Notes: generated by a model from the sequence alone, not told the origin. Numbered from the stretch's first letter, positions 33,874-46,887 are shown. The stretch: DNA of 64,000 bases from Lineus longissimus (GCF_910592395.1 NC_088310.1:12717501-12781500), one strand, 5' to 3'. Numbers and translations are program-made.

Positions 33874-34596
33874 TGGTGGAGACAGGGATGGAAAACTCAA
33901 CAATTCGGGAATCGATTTCTAATCTTCTTTTAACACCATAACATGGGGTTTTCTGAAATAGTACAAACATGTGTCACAATCAGAAACAGTACATCACAAC
34001 CATACTTGTAGTATACAAATGTCCTCAAATTTGTCTTTCCTACAACATGGTCTTACACGGAGAACTAAAACCTACATATTACTGTCACACAGATCATTGA
34101 AAGCAGTCCTAAATATTCTCACAACTTAGTACATGACATAATGATATTGGTACTGTTAAATCGCTGGGAGACGTTGCTCCTGTACACCGAGTGCATGCTC
34201 AATGCATAGATGTACGCATCGCACGAGGCGCGCACTCATCGAAACTTCTGGCGAAGCATTCAAGACAACAGACAATCAAACCTTGATTTTGATGTACACC
34301 TTTAACTATTCTGAATGACAGTGGGCTAGGGGTTTCTATACATATTTTGCTTTTACCTGAATCTTGAAACCTCCCGATTCAAACCATAAAGAGTTACAAA
34401 AAACCCACAAAAAAGAGGGACGAAGTCCGCGAAGACCTTCCCTGACAAATCGAAATGGCTGAAGCGCATGTTACGTCATCGCAACTCACGACGCGGGGTT
34501 GTTTCAGCGCGCGCGCGCAAGTTAAAGTTAGCGAGTGAACATGTCAAAGGTGACGATAGGCAAATAACTGGGAAAATAGGCGCAATATTCAAAACA
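33874..34596 (-). repeat. BEL 5' LTR
   Basis: This 723-bp partner of 20431-21155 lies directly upstream of the gag start on the minus strand, so it would provide the promoter. Small differences include a missing CG in the GTTAC(CG)TAAAA context and scattered substitutions. Confidence 0.9.
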
Positions 34597-37162
34597 AACG
34601 GCAAGTCGAGTTTTCTACCCTTTTGAAGCAAAAAGTACATGGCTTTCGAAGCCTTTTATCTGCTCTCTTTTTCCTTTCTTTGACAAAGCTCCCATTTGAC
34701 GCAAAAGTTGTCCCCAAATATGTATAATCTTCCACAATATCAATTTCTTCCTCTCCATATTTAAACCTTGGTTTTACAAATCGGTTGCTTCTCCAGAAAA
34801 TAATTACTTTTGTCTTCGATGCATTTACCTTTAGTTTCCAAACTCTACAGTATTCAAACATACAATTAAAAGCTTTTTGCAAGCCTTCAGGGGGGTCTGA
34901 CACCATGATAGTGTCGTCTGCATACAGTAGTAGCATAATTTTGATGAGATTTCCAAGCTCATCTGTTACATTATATCTGTTACACAAATTTTCAATATGA
35001 TGCAATGCTGAGAAATCCCTTTTTTCAAAGAAGGTTTCAATATCACTTAAAAATATGGAAAATAAGATAGGAGACAAATTTTCTCCCTGTCTAACACCAA
35101 TGTTACTAACAAAAAAGTCTGAAACTTTACCATTACAGCTTATACAGGATTTGATATCTTGGTACATTGTTTTGATGACCTCAAAAATTTTGCTCTTTAC
35201 ACCACTCTTGAAAAGCTTTTGCCACAAACCAACTCTCCAAACAGTGTCAAATGCTTTCTGATAGTCTATGAAGGCCACATACAATTTTCTATGGTAAGCG
35301 AGGTAAATATCCACCAGGTTTTTCAGGGTGAAGATGTGGTCAATCGTTGAAAAATCTTCTCTAAAACCTGCTTGCGCCACTGAAATTGTATTCATTTTAT
35401 CGAAAAAAACAGTTAAACGCTCATTTATTAAGGTGGTAAAAAGTTTCCCTACACAGCTCAGCAGAGTGATTCCTCTATAATTATTTGGATCTTTTTTATC
35501 TCCCTTGTTTTTAAATATAGGTAAAATCAAACCCTTAGACCATACTTCTGGGATCAGCGAATACTTCATAACCAGATTAAACAGCTTTGTATAGGTTGGC
35601 ACCATTATAACTTCAGAGCATTTCAGGAATTCATTTGAGACCTGATCTACACCACAAGCTTTGTTGTTCTTCAAAAGTTTAATACACTTTCTTACTTCCT
35701 CCTCAGTGCAGACTCTGTTAAGAGTATCCAAGTGGGGTTCTACGTCCAAGTTTTTAAACAAAACATTGTCTTCATCATCCTCATTATACACCTCATCATT
35801 TCCTTCACCTTGGTTCAGCTCTTTAAAATGCTGGAAAAGATCAGTTATATCTGCAGTTACAAAGTCTTTTTTCTTGTCTACATTACCAAGTATTTTCCAA
35901 AATTCACTCGTATCTCTATTGTTTTTCAACTTGTTTACAAACACAAGCTTCTCTCTCCTCACACAGGCTTTAACATGCTTTTTGTAATGTTTCAGACTTG
36001 TATACATCATATTTCTATTTCTGTTGCTCTTGTCTCTACGAAAAACATTTTGACTTGCAGTAAAATCTCTCTTGAGTCCGACACAAACAGCACAGCCAGT
36101 TCGTCTCTTTCTAACCTGATGTGGTTTACTCAAGTTCTTCTTTCCTGTTTGCGTAGGGGGATTTGTAATCTTTGCAGCAGTTAACAAAATATTATTTACA
36201 TTATTTGTAATTTCATTAACCGAACCAACGTCTACCTCGGTGTTACCTATTAACAACCCATCAAGTTTTTCATTGACTTGTAAAATTTGCAAAGCATCAA
36301 GATTATCGACATAAACTTGTGAATTTTCAGGTTTCCACTTTCCATAAACCCTCTCAGAGCTGAACGCTACACCAGCATCTTGTTCTAAATTCTCCCTCAT
36401 ATTTTCGGCTTTAAAAGAAAATTCAATGCTACAATGACCGTCAGAAAATAGAGGGTTAAACTCACTAATTTCAAATTTTGTAAACAATTGAAGCATCTCG
36501 CTATTTGCTAGGACGTTATCATCAAGAGCTACATCTTTCCATGTACACTTCCCAGTTTCAAAATCAGACCCTATCCTACCGTTTGCAATTAACAAATTTA
36601 GGTTCTTACACATTTCGATGAACCTATAGCCGAAATTGTTTACACGTTGTTGACACAAGTTATAACGTTGCAAATCAATACCTAAATCTCTCAAGTTGTC
36701 ATAAGAGAAAAGTATATCATTCTATATTTCAATGCCTTCTACATCATACTTGTCCCTTTCTATCAAGTCACTCAATAACCCTGTATGGGCGTTGAAGTCT
36801 CCAGCCAGTATCAAGTGAGCGTCCTCTTTTGCACTTATATTTATCCAGTCATTTTCAATGTCCAAAAAGTTTTCTAAATCTGCATATCTGGAGCCCTCTG
36901 GCGGTAAGTACACATTTCCAACATAGACATTTTTGTCCACATTTAGAACATCTTTGTCAATTTTGATCCACATAACATGCTGGTTTTCCGTTTCTAACAC
37001 CACAGCAGATTTATTATTCCACAGATTGTCTTTTATCAAAGCAGAGAGTCCACCACCCTGACCAGTTTTCCTGATCTTATGAAAAGTTTTGAAACCTGGG
37101 AAATCGCTAATAGTAATGTCACATCTGCTCAGTTTGGATTCTTGTATAACACAGATATCGAA
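34597..37162 (-). pseudogene. LINE ORF2 endonuclease and reverse transcriptase
   Basis: Minus-strand frame opening in the APE endonuclease (QESKLSR, GDFNAHTG), with an in-frame TAG at 36724-36722. It continues from 36721 through the end of the endonuclease (LLIANGRIGSD), a His/Cys-rich spacer and a full reverse transcriptase. RT landmarks are RGITLLSCVGKLF, AGFREDFSTIDHIFTL, DYQKAFDTVWR, GVRQGENLSP and LLYADDT. Near 34645-34655 the natural continuation changes reading frame. The BEL element then interrupts it at 34596. The N-terminal start of the endonuclease is missing: the frame closes at about 37187. One nonsense codon, one frameshift and one large insertion mean it is extinct. Confidence 0.75.
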
Positions 37163-37786
37163 TTTATTTATATAATTGTAACAAAATTAGTCTTTCACCT
37201 CTTCGTTCCGTCTAGGACAACTCCTGGGTCCGTATTTTACATGCACCCGCTGTGCAGCAAGTACCTGTTTTCCAGGTCGGGATTTTATATACAACCGGAC
37301 CATTTTTACTGGAGCAAATTTTCGTGTTTGAAGTCTATTTTCATCAAAACTGCGCCAAGTTAGACTGTCAAACTTCAGGGATACATTTGTCATTGGGAAT
37401 CTATTGATTGAGAGCCTCCTGGTAAGTTGTTAAGTTGGTGAACGCTTGTATTTCACTATTTTTATGTTGCGATTTGCGACTTTCTGAAAGCTGTCCCCCA
37501 TGTATGATGACGTCAGACCTCCACATTGTTTTGGATTGTGAGTGACGAACTTTCCAGTGGTAACTTTGCAAAGTGTTTTAAATCAGGTAAATGTTGGTGA
37601 AAAAGTTATTTCAAAGACATGGCTTATTTCATAAAGATCTGTAGCATCTTTTGGTGTCATTTTCAAAGCTGTGACTTTTGGGAATCTCTTGTACTTTGGG
37701 CCTAAAGTTGGCACATGTTTCAAAACGGGTTTGTTTTGTTATCATTTCGAGGGTCTGTAGTCCGTGGGTGACCCCCGTGGATTCGG
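37163..37786. other. Boundary zone between LINE and Gypsy element
   Basis: No supported gene. A short minus-strand open frame (37393-37187) shows no domain I recognise. The start of the Gypsy 5' LTR probably lies here but could not be fixed, because no matching 3' LTR is seen inside the window. Confidence 0.4.
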
Positions 37787-38730
37787 TATAAAACCCTAAT
37801 CAGCTGGGCGTGAGAGCAGATCGGGTGCTAGCATATCTAGCATCAGGAGGTTCTAGCCCTCCGGAGTTGACATTCACCCCAGTCGCATACTCCTAGCTTG
37901 CAGTTGCACAACATTGCAGAACAAGCCACATGTTACATATATGTTGGTCTTGCATTGAGATTGTTGTGTGAGTCAAGTTTCAAATACAGCTTTGAAGGTG
38001 GTCACACTGATACTGATAGAATTTAGCCAGGTAAGCGCCCTAAAGATATCTTTCTATTATATTTGCAATTTGAATTGTTGACTTTTGTTCAGCAAAAGGG
38101 GCAGAGTAATATACTGACTTTTATACAATTTATGGGAAAGTGTAACAGTCATAAAATGCCTGAATATTCAGCATCTAGTGTGCATGTTTATGCTGATGAT
38201 CTAGTCATAATAGGCACTTTTATTGAACTGGAAAACCTGGTTGCTTTCCTCCATGAACTTTTAGATTTGTTGACCCGTTTGATAAATGGTGAAGATGTGG
38301 ATATGAGCCTATATCCAGCCATCAACCACCTAGTTTAATCTGATTGAAACCTTTTTGTACCCGTTGTAAAATCATGGACATTCGCGTTTTGAGAGTTATA
38401 ATAAAACTATTTAGTTAGATGAAGTAGTTGTGCCCTTTTGTGATAGCTTAGTAGTAGTTTTCATCCGGACTCATATCAGTGACCAAAAGCAGGTCACATT
38501 GCCCAAGTCTCGCCCAGTCTCTCATATTGGAATGAGAGAAGACATAGAGGACATGTCCCTGAAGTCAGGTTACTAGATCAAATCAGGAGGACCAGAGTCC
38601 TTGGATTTCCCCAGGTTGTGACAACTACTGCCCCATAAAAAGCCTTGACTTGGTTGTGACTTTGTCTCCAGGACATTATCACTGACGCTTTACCGCTCGG
38701 ACAGGTTTCACGCTACATTGGCGACAGCTG
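37787..38730 (+). promoter_or_regulatory. Gypsy 5' LTR/leader: TATA box, splice donor and primer-binding-like site
   Basis: TATAAAA at 37787-37793 sits in a GC-richer stretch typical of an LTR promoter. A strong splice donor, CAG then GTAAGC, is at 38030/38031. The LTR probably ends with CTACA at 38717, followed by TTGGCGACAGCTGTGGGAT, which looks like a tRNA primer-binding site. Gag starts 85 bp later. The LTR's upstream end is undefined. Assignment is by position and motif only. Confidence 0.45.
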
Positions 38731-38801
38731 TGGGATTGATATTTTCCCTATAAGGGTTATTTTTCAATCTAGTGATCCGAATCCCGTCCTTTGAAGCAAA
38801 A

Positions 38802-41021
38802 ATGGCAAAGGGTAAAGGCAAAAATAAGGGCAAAGCACAGTCCAAAAAGGACACGAGAGTGCGTACCCGTAGTATGAATACCACACAGTTGGTAGATGAG
38901 GCATACCCTGTGGTTGAGTCGCTTGAAGAAAGACCAATCAGACCACTGTTTAAAGATGTATCTAGTGATCTAGAAATAGAGTTTTTAGGCCCCAATTACA
39001 AAAATGACAAGAGTGAGCCAACTGATATGAGTCCAACAATCCTAATGGATGAGAAATCTACTCCTGCTAACACAAAGGGTAAACGGGCTAAACTGGCCCC
39101 AGAGCCAGAAATCAGAGCCGGTGGTTCTGGGCAGAAGTCAACCTATGCCCGTGTAGCGAATAAGCCCCAATAGCTTACTAACACTACGGTAACCCCCCAG
39201 TGGGTAAAAGAAATCTGCAATAGTCATGATAGTATTAGGGGTGAAATGATTGATTTCATACAAAAATGTCAAGAAGAGTCCTTGTCAAAAATGTCAGCAA
39301 TACGTGATGAAATGCAACAGGCACAGGTCAATCTGATGCAAAGCATGAAAACAATGACAAACCTATTGACTCCATTGGCACATGAAATAAAAGAAACTGC
39401 ACTTGCAGTAGATGAGGTCAAATTTGACCAAAAAGCAACCCTAGACAGGTTCTGTGGGGAAATAGAGGCAACAATTGACTCTCAAGGGGAGGTAACCTGT
39501 AGCAACCTACAGCAATCAGTGGGTGAAATTAACAACAAAATAGTGACTGAATGCGCTATTGTTAAAGGTGTTCTCACCTCGGAATTCTATAAGTTACAAG
39601 TACAGTCTGAGTGCAAAATGCAAGCCACTGAAACACCACAGGCTAAGTCAGTAAAAAAACAGCTTGATTTGAGCAGCTGTATTGACCTCACAAATGTCAC
39701 TGTCAGTGACCAAAATAATGCGCCTCAGCCAACAACGTCAACCCCGCTGCCAACAACGCAAACCTCGGCTACAGATACTGTAGTGAAAGAGAGGACAAAT
39801 GCAAGTAAACGGCCAAAGTTGTCGTCATTCACTGGCAAAGGGTCAGAAACGTGGGAGATTTGGTTCAACCGGTTCTCGGCTGTAGCAAAGCGCGGAAATT
39901 GGTCTGATGAGGTTAAGCTAGATGAATTAATACCACGGCTAGAGGGTGATGCGGGTGAATTTGTGTTTGGCCAATTGTCTGAGTGTACCCGTCTTGATTA
40001 CGACAAATTAGTCAAAGAGTTGAGTAGCCGTTTTAAGAAAATAGAATTGAGCACAACATATGGTAAGAAATTTACCAACAGGCTGCAGAAACCAGAAGAG
40101 TCTGCGGAAGCCTATTGTGCAGATCTTAAAAAGTGCTATGATAAAGCCTATCCAGGTCGAGACAATGAAGTCCGGGAAGCGGATATACTTCGCAAATTTT
40201 TAGACGGGCTATGGGATGGCAAATGCCAACATCAGGTAGAATTTTTAAAGTGTCCTGTAACAGTTGATGAGGCGGTGACCCATGTGGTTAATTATAGAGA
40301 GTCAAAGGCTCTTAGAAAAACACATGCGCAAAGAAACAGTCGGGCGCATGGACACCATTCGAGAACTGCAGATGATGTGGTTGTGGTGTTGGACAGTGAG
40401 GAATCTGAGGATGATGAACCTCAACCCACTGCCAGGCAGACTAAAGTTGACACAAATGGCAAGGGACAAACCCGATACAAAAAAGTATCATTTGAAGCTC
40501 CCAAATGCTCAAGTGTAGATGCATGTCAGATAATAAATAAGGCCACAGGCACTGGGTCAGGCGCCTCAATTGAGGACAGGCCTAAAGAACCACTCACTGC
40601 TGGTAGTATGCGTGATATCAAGGATGAGATAATAGCAGAGGTGCAAAAAGTATCCCAAACGATATCTTCAAACTCACGCTCTAATCATTATGATAGACCA
40701 AGGGAAAATAATGGCAATTTCAGGCCAAGGCAGGGACAAATGTCATCCAACCGTGGTGCACAAGCAAACCAAAAGCAGCGCGATACATGCTGGCATTGTG
40801 GTCGGTACGGCCATAGGCAATATGAGTGCGATGACTATCAGCGCATGTGTGATATGAGGGATGAGTATAGGGAGCGAGGGCCACCCAATAGACCTCCCAT
40901 GGGAAGGCAGAACCATGATGCCGAGAGGCAACGGGCAGTCCACCCGAACACAAATGATAGAGGCAATAGTGTTGAAAGAGTTCATCAGTCACAGAATCAT
41001 GCCCGACCGCAGGAAAACTAG
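38802..41021 (+). pseudogene. gag: Gypsy Gag with an in-frame TAG after 123 codons
   Basis: ATG at 38802 begins a very basic N-terminus (KGKGKNKGKAQSKK). The frame meets TAG at 39171-39173 in the context CAA TAG CTT and continues open in the same frame to a second TAG at 41019-41021. The downstream part contains a coiled region, a retrotransposon Gag capsid domain (FTGKGSETWEIWFNRF ... ADILRKFLDGL, about 39830-40310) and a CCHC zinc knuckle (CWHCGRYGHRQYEC, about 40790). The internal TAG is either a nonsense mutation or a read-through site. In its last codons Gag overlaps the protease frame in the -1 register at GGAAAAC. Confidence 0.75.
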
Positions 41022-41431
41022 TGCTGACCGTTCCTGAGGGCAAGGAAACGGTCAGTGAAAGCTTAGTTGCGCTGACAACTAGTGGCGATATTGGGGAAAA
41101 GACCGGTAAAATTTGTAGTGGAAATATAGAAGTGGACAAAGCTGAAAATGAAACAGTTAGGCGGCAAAAGTCCTTACCATGTGGCCTCTATGTATTGGGT
41201 GCCGTACAAAAGAAAGCTGTTACAATAACAGTAGATTCAGGGGCAAGTAAAACATTTATGTCCAAGAGAGTTTATGAGCAAATTGATGCTGGGCAGAGAC
41301 CCAAATTAGAGGTAAAAGAAAAGTCTGAAGTTATGACTGGGGCAGATGGGAACCCTATATCGCGACTGGGAAAAGCTAGATTTGAGCTTCAACTTGGCCC
41401 ACTTACACTTGAGTCGAGAGAGAAATTATAG
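41021..41431 (+). pseudogene. pol: Gypsy protease
   Basis: Overlaps the Gag stop in the -1 frame. The active-site stretch VDSGASKTFM marks an aspartic protease of the retropepsin type. The frame closes at TAG 41429-41431, immediately after a GAGAGAGA run. The reverse transcriptase region continues in the next frame at once (VAEIEDDVLLGADIL), so a short indel in this purine run probably separates protease from RT. Confidence 0.75.
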
Positions 41432-42974
41432 TGGCAGAAATAGAAGATGATGTACTGCTCGGGGCAGACATATTGTTAAAGGAGCCTGGAGGGCCAGTCA
41501 ACTTGTTGTTGAAGGAGAGACTTCTGATTATTAATGGGGTAGAGGTACCCTTGAAACTTGTGGGAGCACCAACAAAAGTGAGACGAGTTTATGCTGTGGA
41601 CCATACATTGGTACCCGCATTTAGTGAGTGCATAGTAGACTGTTTTGTAGAGCCCAGAGAGGTTGGTCCAGAGAATTGTGACCGATGTTTGTTAGTAGAA
41701 AACTCAGAATCATGCTTGGTGAACGCATTAGATAATGCCACTGTAAAAGTGAGGGTTTTAAACCCAGATAAGCAACCCAAGTCAATTAAACAAGATATGA
41801 CCATGGGTACGGCTAGTGATGTTAGTCAACCAGTAGAAATTATTTGTGAAGAGGAAAACCTTGACACAAGGGACGACTATACCTGTTCACGCCGCTTGAT
41901 AGTAGAGTCTCCTAAGACAGTACATAGTGTAAAGAGTGACCCTAAAACTGACCATGAGGGTTTGAGAAAGGTGACTGTGGATGAAGGGGAGAGTGAGCAT
42001 AATTTGACTAGTAAAAATGAGAAAAAGGTGAAAGAAAGTGAGAAGCATCAGGTAATAGAGGAAATTCCTGAGTTACCAGCCTATCTCACAGACTTGTTTG
42101 CCCGTTCCTCCGTCAACTTAACACCCCCACAAAAAGTAGAATTAGCGAAATTGCTGTTTGAATTTCAGCATGTGTTCTCCAAGGATGAGAATGATATTGG
42201 GCAAACCAACTTAGTTGAACATGTGATTGATACTGGGGATGCACTCCCAATCAAACAAAACCCTCATAAAGTACCATTGGCATATCAAGATGATGAGCGC
42301 AAATGTATCCAGAAACTGCTTAAGCAGGGAACAATACGTCCCTCAACTTCACCTTGGGCCTCTCCGATTGTCTTGGTAAAGAAAAAGGACGGAAGTATAC
42401 GTCCTTGTTGCGATTTTCGTCGCGTCAACAAAATCATAAAGCCAGTGAGCGAAGCCACACCATTGCCGCGTGTAGCAGATTGTCTCAGCGCGCTAAGTGG
42501 GGCAACTCTGTTCTCTACTATGGACGTCACGAGTGCATACAACAACGTGCCGGTAAAAGAATCTGATATCCCAAAAACTGCTATCTGTTCAAGATATGGG
42601 CTCTATGAGTTCCTTTATATGCCCTTTGGCAGTGCCAACTCTGCCCAGACTTTTCAAAGACTCATTGAGATAGTTCTAGGGGCTATGCAGTGGATTTCAG
42701 TGGTCTTGTACTTAGACGACATAATATGTCATGCTAACAATTTTGAGACACACTTAGAGAGACTCTGTGAAGTCTTCCAACGCTTAAGTGATGCTGGGCT
42801 AAAATTGAAGCCATCAAAGTGTGCATTTCTTCAGACAGAAGTACTATTCCTAGGTCACTTGGTTGATGAATCCGGTATCAGGCCTAATCCAGACAATGTA
42901 ATGAAACTGGTCAACTGGCCTACTCCAAAGACTCCGACTGATGTGCGTGCAGTGTTAGGGCTAGCCTCTTACTA
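41431..42974 (+). pseudogene. pol: Gypsy reverse transcriptase, cut by a DNA transposon
   Basis: Follows the protease with a linker, then RT with RPSTSPWASPIVLVKKKDGS, CCDFRRVN, FSTMDVTSAY, PFGSANSAQTFQRL and the YLDDI catalytic box, plus the LKPSKCAFLQ and FLGHLV blocks. The frame ends at ASY where the 16.2-kb transposon enters at 42975. The continuation is at 59182. Confidence 0.85.
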
Positions 42975-43572
42975 GGTACCCCAAACCCAATGAAATTACT
43001 GGTGGAATGCTAAAACAATGGGCTGGATGCCTCAACTTCAGTCCATTGGTATACTATAACACTTTCCGGGAAGGCTTTTCTGATCTGTGAACGCTGGAAA
43101 TTAAGTTTGATCTTTTATCTCAAAAATGTTCTTTGTATCTCTTTATTCCATGCGAAAATAAACCTACAGCATCCAGTTAAACACAGCACACTTTCCAACA
43201 TTTTGAGAAAAATGCAGCTGATTAGCCAATACCTGTGCGGCTTTGTCTTAGTGGAGCCTGCTTCACAAAACTACATGAACTGAATTCGCAACCGCGCTAT
43301 TTTAAGACAGTTCATTTCCTGGAAAAAACACAAATAGTATCATGTAGCCGAGATTTTGAGGTTTATTTTCGTATGAAACACTTGCATTTTCATTCCCGGC
43401 AAGCCCCACAAATTTCAAGCTGAAAGCAAAGATTTGGGGTTTACATACAGTTTTTGCCGTTTTTTGATCGGAACCCCACCTCAGACCCCCCAAAAACTTG
43501 GTATCCACGGAAAGGGATTTTTTTCAACTCTCCAAATCAATTGACGAAGACAGCTTCCAATCGACGGCGGGC
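42975..43572 (+). other. 5' non-coding region of the unassigned transposon
   Basis: AT-rich sequence between the left terminus and the first recognised coding exon. It presumably contains the promoter. No clear TATA box was pinned. Confidence 0.4.
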
Positions 43573-46500
43573 ATGCGCAATGCACATTTCTTGGCTAGCT
43601 CCACAGGTCAAACCGAGGCCGCGCGTCTCAAAATGGAAATCTCAGCAGGTCTACAAGATCTTCTTCAAGATCGCGGTAAGTGCATTAAAACATCATAAAA
43701 CCATACATATTCACAAAGATTAATGACTTATGATTAAGTTACTGATAGCAAACTGTGTTTTTTATGCCTGTTATGATAAGAAAAGCAGCTTTTGAAGTGG
43801 GGTGTTGAAAAACTTGTGAAAAAAAGCCGATTGGCATTGGAAGACGCCGTCGTCTGAGGCGATTTTTTCGTTCATATCATCGTCTAACTCGACAATTTTT
43901 AGTATCAGAAAATCATAAAATGTCCAAGGAGCCATTCTATGTTGATTGTATTGAATAATTGATAGATTCCTGGCCCTGATAGGTAGTTGAAGTGCACCAA
44001 ATAATTTTCAAAATTGATTGAAGCGGCGGCCATTACCGCAAAATTTGGCTGTTCTATGTACTTTGCATACTCCAACAGCCACTGGTGTTCACTTACGTGT
44101 TGACTGTGTATATCGATTCCTTGTACCAGGGGGTGCAGACACCTCCGAGAATGGCAGTTAACAACAGCTGAGACTAGGTTTTTTTCAATCAAAATGACTG
44201 TATTTCATTAACCTCACAGATGAAATTAATTGCTCAACAATATTTCTGCTATGCTATCAGGCCTAGGCTTACACATGTTTATTGTTGTACAAATAAATAG
44301 GCCTATCACATTTAGTGACATGTACTGTCATGACAGTCCTGTCCCATCAGGTTTATTAGAATGGTTGACACATTTTAATCTTTTTTTTGCTTAAGTTAAA
44401 CCTGTGTAACTTTTTTTTACAGAAGATGACTGGTGCAGGCAAGTTCGGCGATATCTCCAAGCCAAGGGAAAGGGGAAAGGTCGCCCACCTAAACTTCCAG
44501 AAACGAATAGAGATCGAGTTCATAATCATCAACTTGTCCAGATGGGGCGGCTGAAGTCTGAACTCAGCAAGTCATGGAACGTCATCACAGAGGTTATGTC
44601 GTTGATGTTTGACTTCCGTGGATCCCGTGGCTTCCGCACATTGATTAGAACTGCTCAAAATAAACTGAACGTTCTGACTAATGAGGAAGTCCCCAGTTTT
44701 CTTGATGCCTTTGTTGACTTGGCGCTTGTTGGGCCATTGTGTTCATCCCTTGGTGTCAATCGTCATAAACTTTTAGATCCCACGCTACTGAAAGACTGTG
44801 ACAGTGACATCTTTGGCATTCATCAGCTGAAAGTTGGTGTACTTTTTGAATTGGATGACTTTCGAAAGCTGGAAAAGATTGATCTTGAGCACGTGTGCAC
44901 TTGGTTACAGGTGTTAGGAAAGTTAAGTTCTGCTCCCCCTCAGGACAAAGTGAAAGACATTCTCGGTGAACTCCGGAGTGAATTTAAGTCGTTGAACAAG
45001 AGTAAAGCGAGAAAAGGTGATCTTCTGGATGAGCTCTTGCGACGAGATATTGGTGCACAGTTTGACTTGGAAGTGATTCCTCCGACATGTTCGAGTCCAA
45101 ATGAATCTGACACTGAGGCAGTAGGCCTACATTCAGCATCAGATCTTGATGTTAGTACTGGAGATCCTGGAAGTGGAAAAAATGAGGAACTGGAATCCAA
45201 TAAATCTGAGATTGTGGAGCATTCTGGTGACCTCATGTCACCACAGAAACGGGGGGCTTTGATAAAATCACTCAAGGGTGAGCTTGAGGGAAAAAATGTT
45301 CTAATTGGTGAACTAAAAACAAAGTTGGACGCCCTTGCTGAACACTCCAAACATCTTAGTGGTCAGGTATCTGAATTGAACACCACAAATCGTGAAAAGG
45401 ACGCTGAATTATCAGAACTGAAGGCACGTTATTTCCATTTGAAAACCAACTTGTCAAAAAAAGAAAAGGACCTTTCTGACTCTCAACAAAACTTAGTTGA
45501 GTTAAAATCTAGTGGTGTTTACCAAAGGTCGCTGAAAAAACTAAGTGAACTGCAGGAGCAGGAGCAAAAGCTGGAAAAAAAACTTGCTTATCAACGTAGT
45601 GTTAATGATATGAAAGAACAAATTGCTCCTCTAAGAGAAAAAATCACGAGCCTTCAAAACCTCGTTAGTAAGTACAAACTTCAGAACAAAACAAATGCCG
45701 ACAGGGTAACTGAAGAAAAAAAGGAAAGAAAAGCTCTAAAGGCAGAGCTTGTGACTCTGGAGGCAGAATTACTTCATTATCGTAGTCCTGACTCGTTCCA
45801 AACACGAGAGGATGTAAATAACCGGTTCACTGATGAACTTGAGTTGTGTGCCATGGAATTGTCAGGTGAATGCGAGGTTGCATCAGCACGTGTAAGAAAG
45901 GTTATTCAGTGTGTAAGCAAATGGTTGCATGGCCAAAACATCAAAGATGGGGATCTTCCCAGTGCCTCAACCGTCTGCAATTTTGTTGACCGCGCACATG
46001 TCTTAGCAAAATTGCAGGTAGCAGAGGAGTGTTCTGAGAGCAAGTGTTGGGATTTGCATAGTGATGGAACCTCTAGGGACCACAATAAGATAATTGGCAA
46101 ACAAATCACCTTAGAAAGTGGCCAAACCAGGTCTGTTGGGTTTACACCTGTTGCAGTTGAAGACAGTGCGTCCTTGCTAGACAATGTGATTGCAATGATT
46201 GATGAACTGAGTGAGTTGTACTCGGATTGTTCAAAAAATGAAAAAGACACTGTCTTCAGAAATTTTCTTGAGAAAATGTTTGCCGTAATGAGTGATAGGT
46301 GCAGTGTTAACAAGGCATTCAACCGCCAACTGAGTGAATACAAAACAAATTTTCTTGGTAATGAAGTTGACACCCATTTCTTGTTTTGCAATGCCCATTT
46401 CCTTCTTGGTCTCAGCACAGCAGTTGAAGCAAAGTTAAAAGATATAGAAAAAGATCTTGTGGCTGCATTAGGTCATGGCTTGGGTCGTGATGCCAACCCT

Positions 46501-46625
46501 AAATTTCGCACTTTCAAGAATGCTTCTGGTTCAGCCGCCTGTCGATTTGTCCGACTTACCTGTGATGTGCTAGGACCAAGGGGGGATGAGAAGAATGGTT
46601 GCCGGCTCAAGTGGCTCTCTTTTCT

Positions 46626-46690
46626 GGTAACCGGAAAAACGCCGACCGACCGACCGACCGACCGACCTACTCGCCGACTCGCCGACCGAA
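46626..46690 (+). repeat. MULE-2 left terminal inverted repeat
   Basis: Carries about six GACC units after GGTAACCGGAAAAACGCC, then CTACTCGCCGACTC. The right copy has fewer GACC units but is otherwise identical in this block. Confidence 0.9.
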
Positions 46691-46887
46691 AGGAGTTTCG
46701 TAGTTGAGCCTTGCACCATGGTATCATATTTAGCGTCTTCGTTTACTAGCGCCTATAGCATGATTGTATAGTAAAAGTAATCGATCTCGCGCTTCGTGCA
46801 CGGCCAAGTCTTCTGCCTGCGGGAAATCGAATCATGTCCCAAAGAATTATCATCAAACATCATACTGAATTTAAGATAATTTGAGGA

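Larger units (their letters stand above)
20431..34596 (-). mobile_element. BEL/Pao LTR retrotransposon with nested Academ-like element
   Basis: Two direct LTRs (20431-21155 and 33874-34596) flank a minus-strand gag-pol. Target duplication AACGG is present at 20426-20430 and 34597-34601. LTRs start TG and end CA on either strand. They differ at roughly ten positions plus small indels over about 723 bp, so insertion was comparatively recent. Pol is interrupted by a DNA transposon at 23604-30465 and has a frameshift in the integrase. The purine-rich GGAGGA next to the 3' LTR (on the minus strand, near 21160) is a candidate polypurine tract. Confidence 0.85.
19618..37162 (-). mobile_element. LINE (APE-type non-LTR retrotransposon), dead and split by BEL
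   Basis: One LINE coding region is read on the minus strand from 37162 to 34597 (endonuclease and reverse transcriptase) and from 20430 to 19618 (C-terminal zinc-knuckle region). The two parts are separated by a BEL/Pao insertion flanked by the duplicated pentamer AACGG. It appears 5'-truncated or decayed near 37162-37187. No poly-A or microsatellite tail could be fixed at the left end. The clade was not assigned. Confidence 0.7.

Noticed and set aside
38063-38338. Plus-strand 91-aa frame containing VYADDLVIIG, like a reverse-transcriptase YADD box
   Set aside because: No other RT motif surrounds it, it lies in the Gypsy LTR/leader region, and the flanking residues do not resemble RT.
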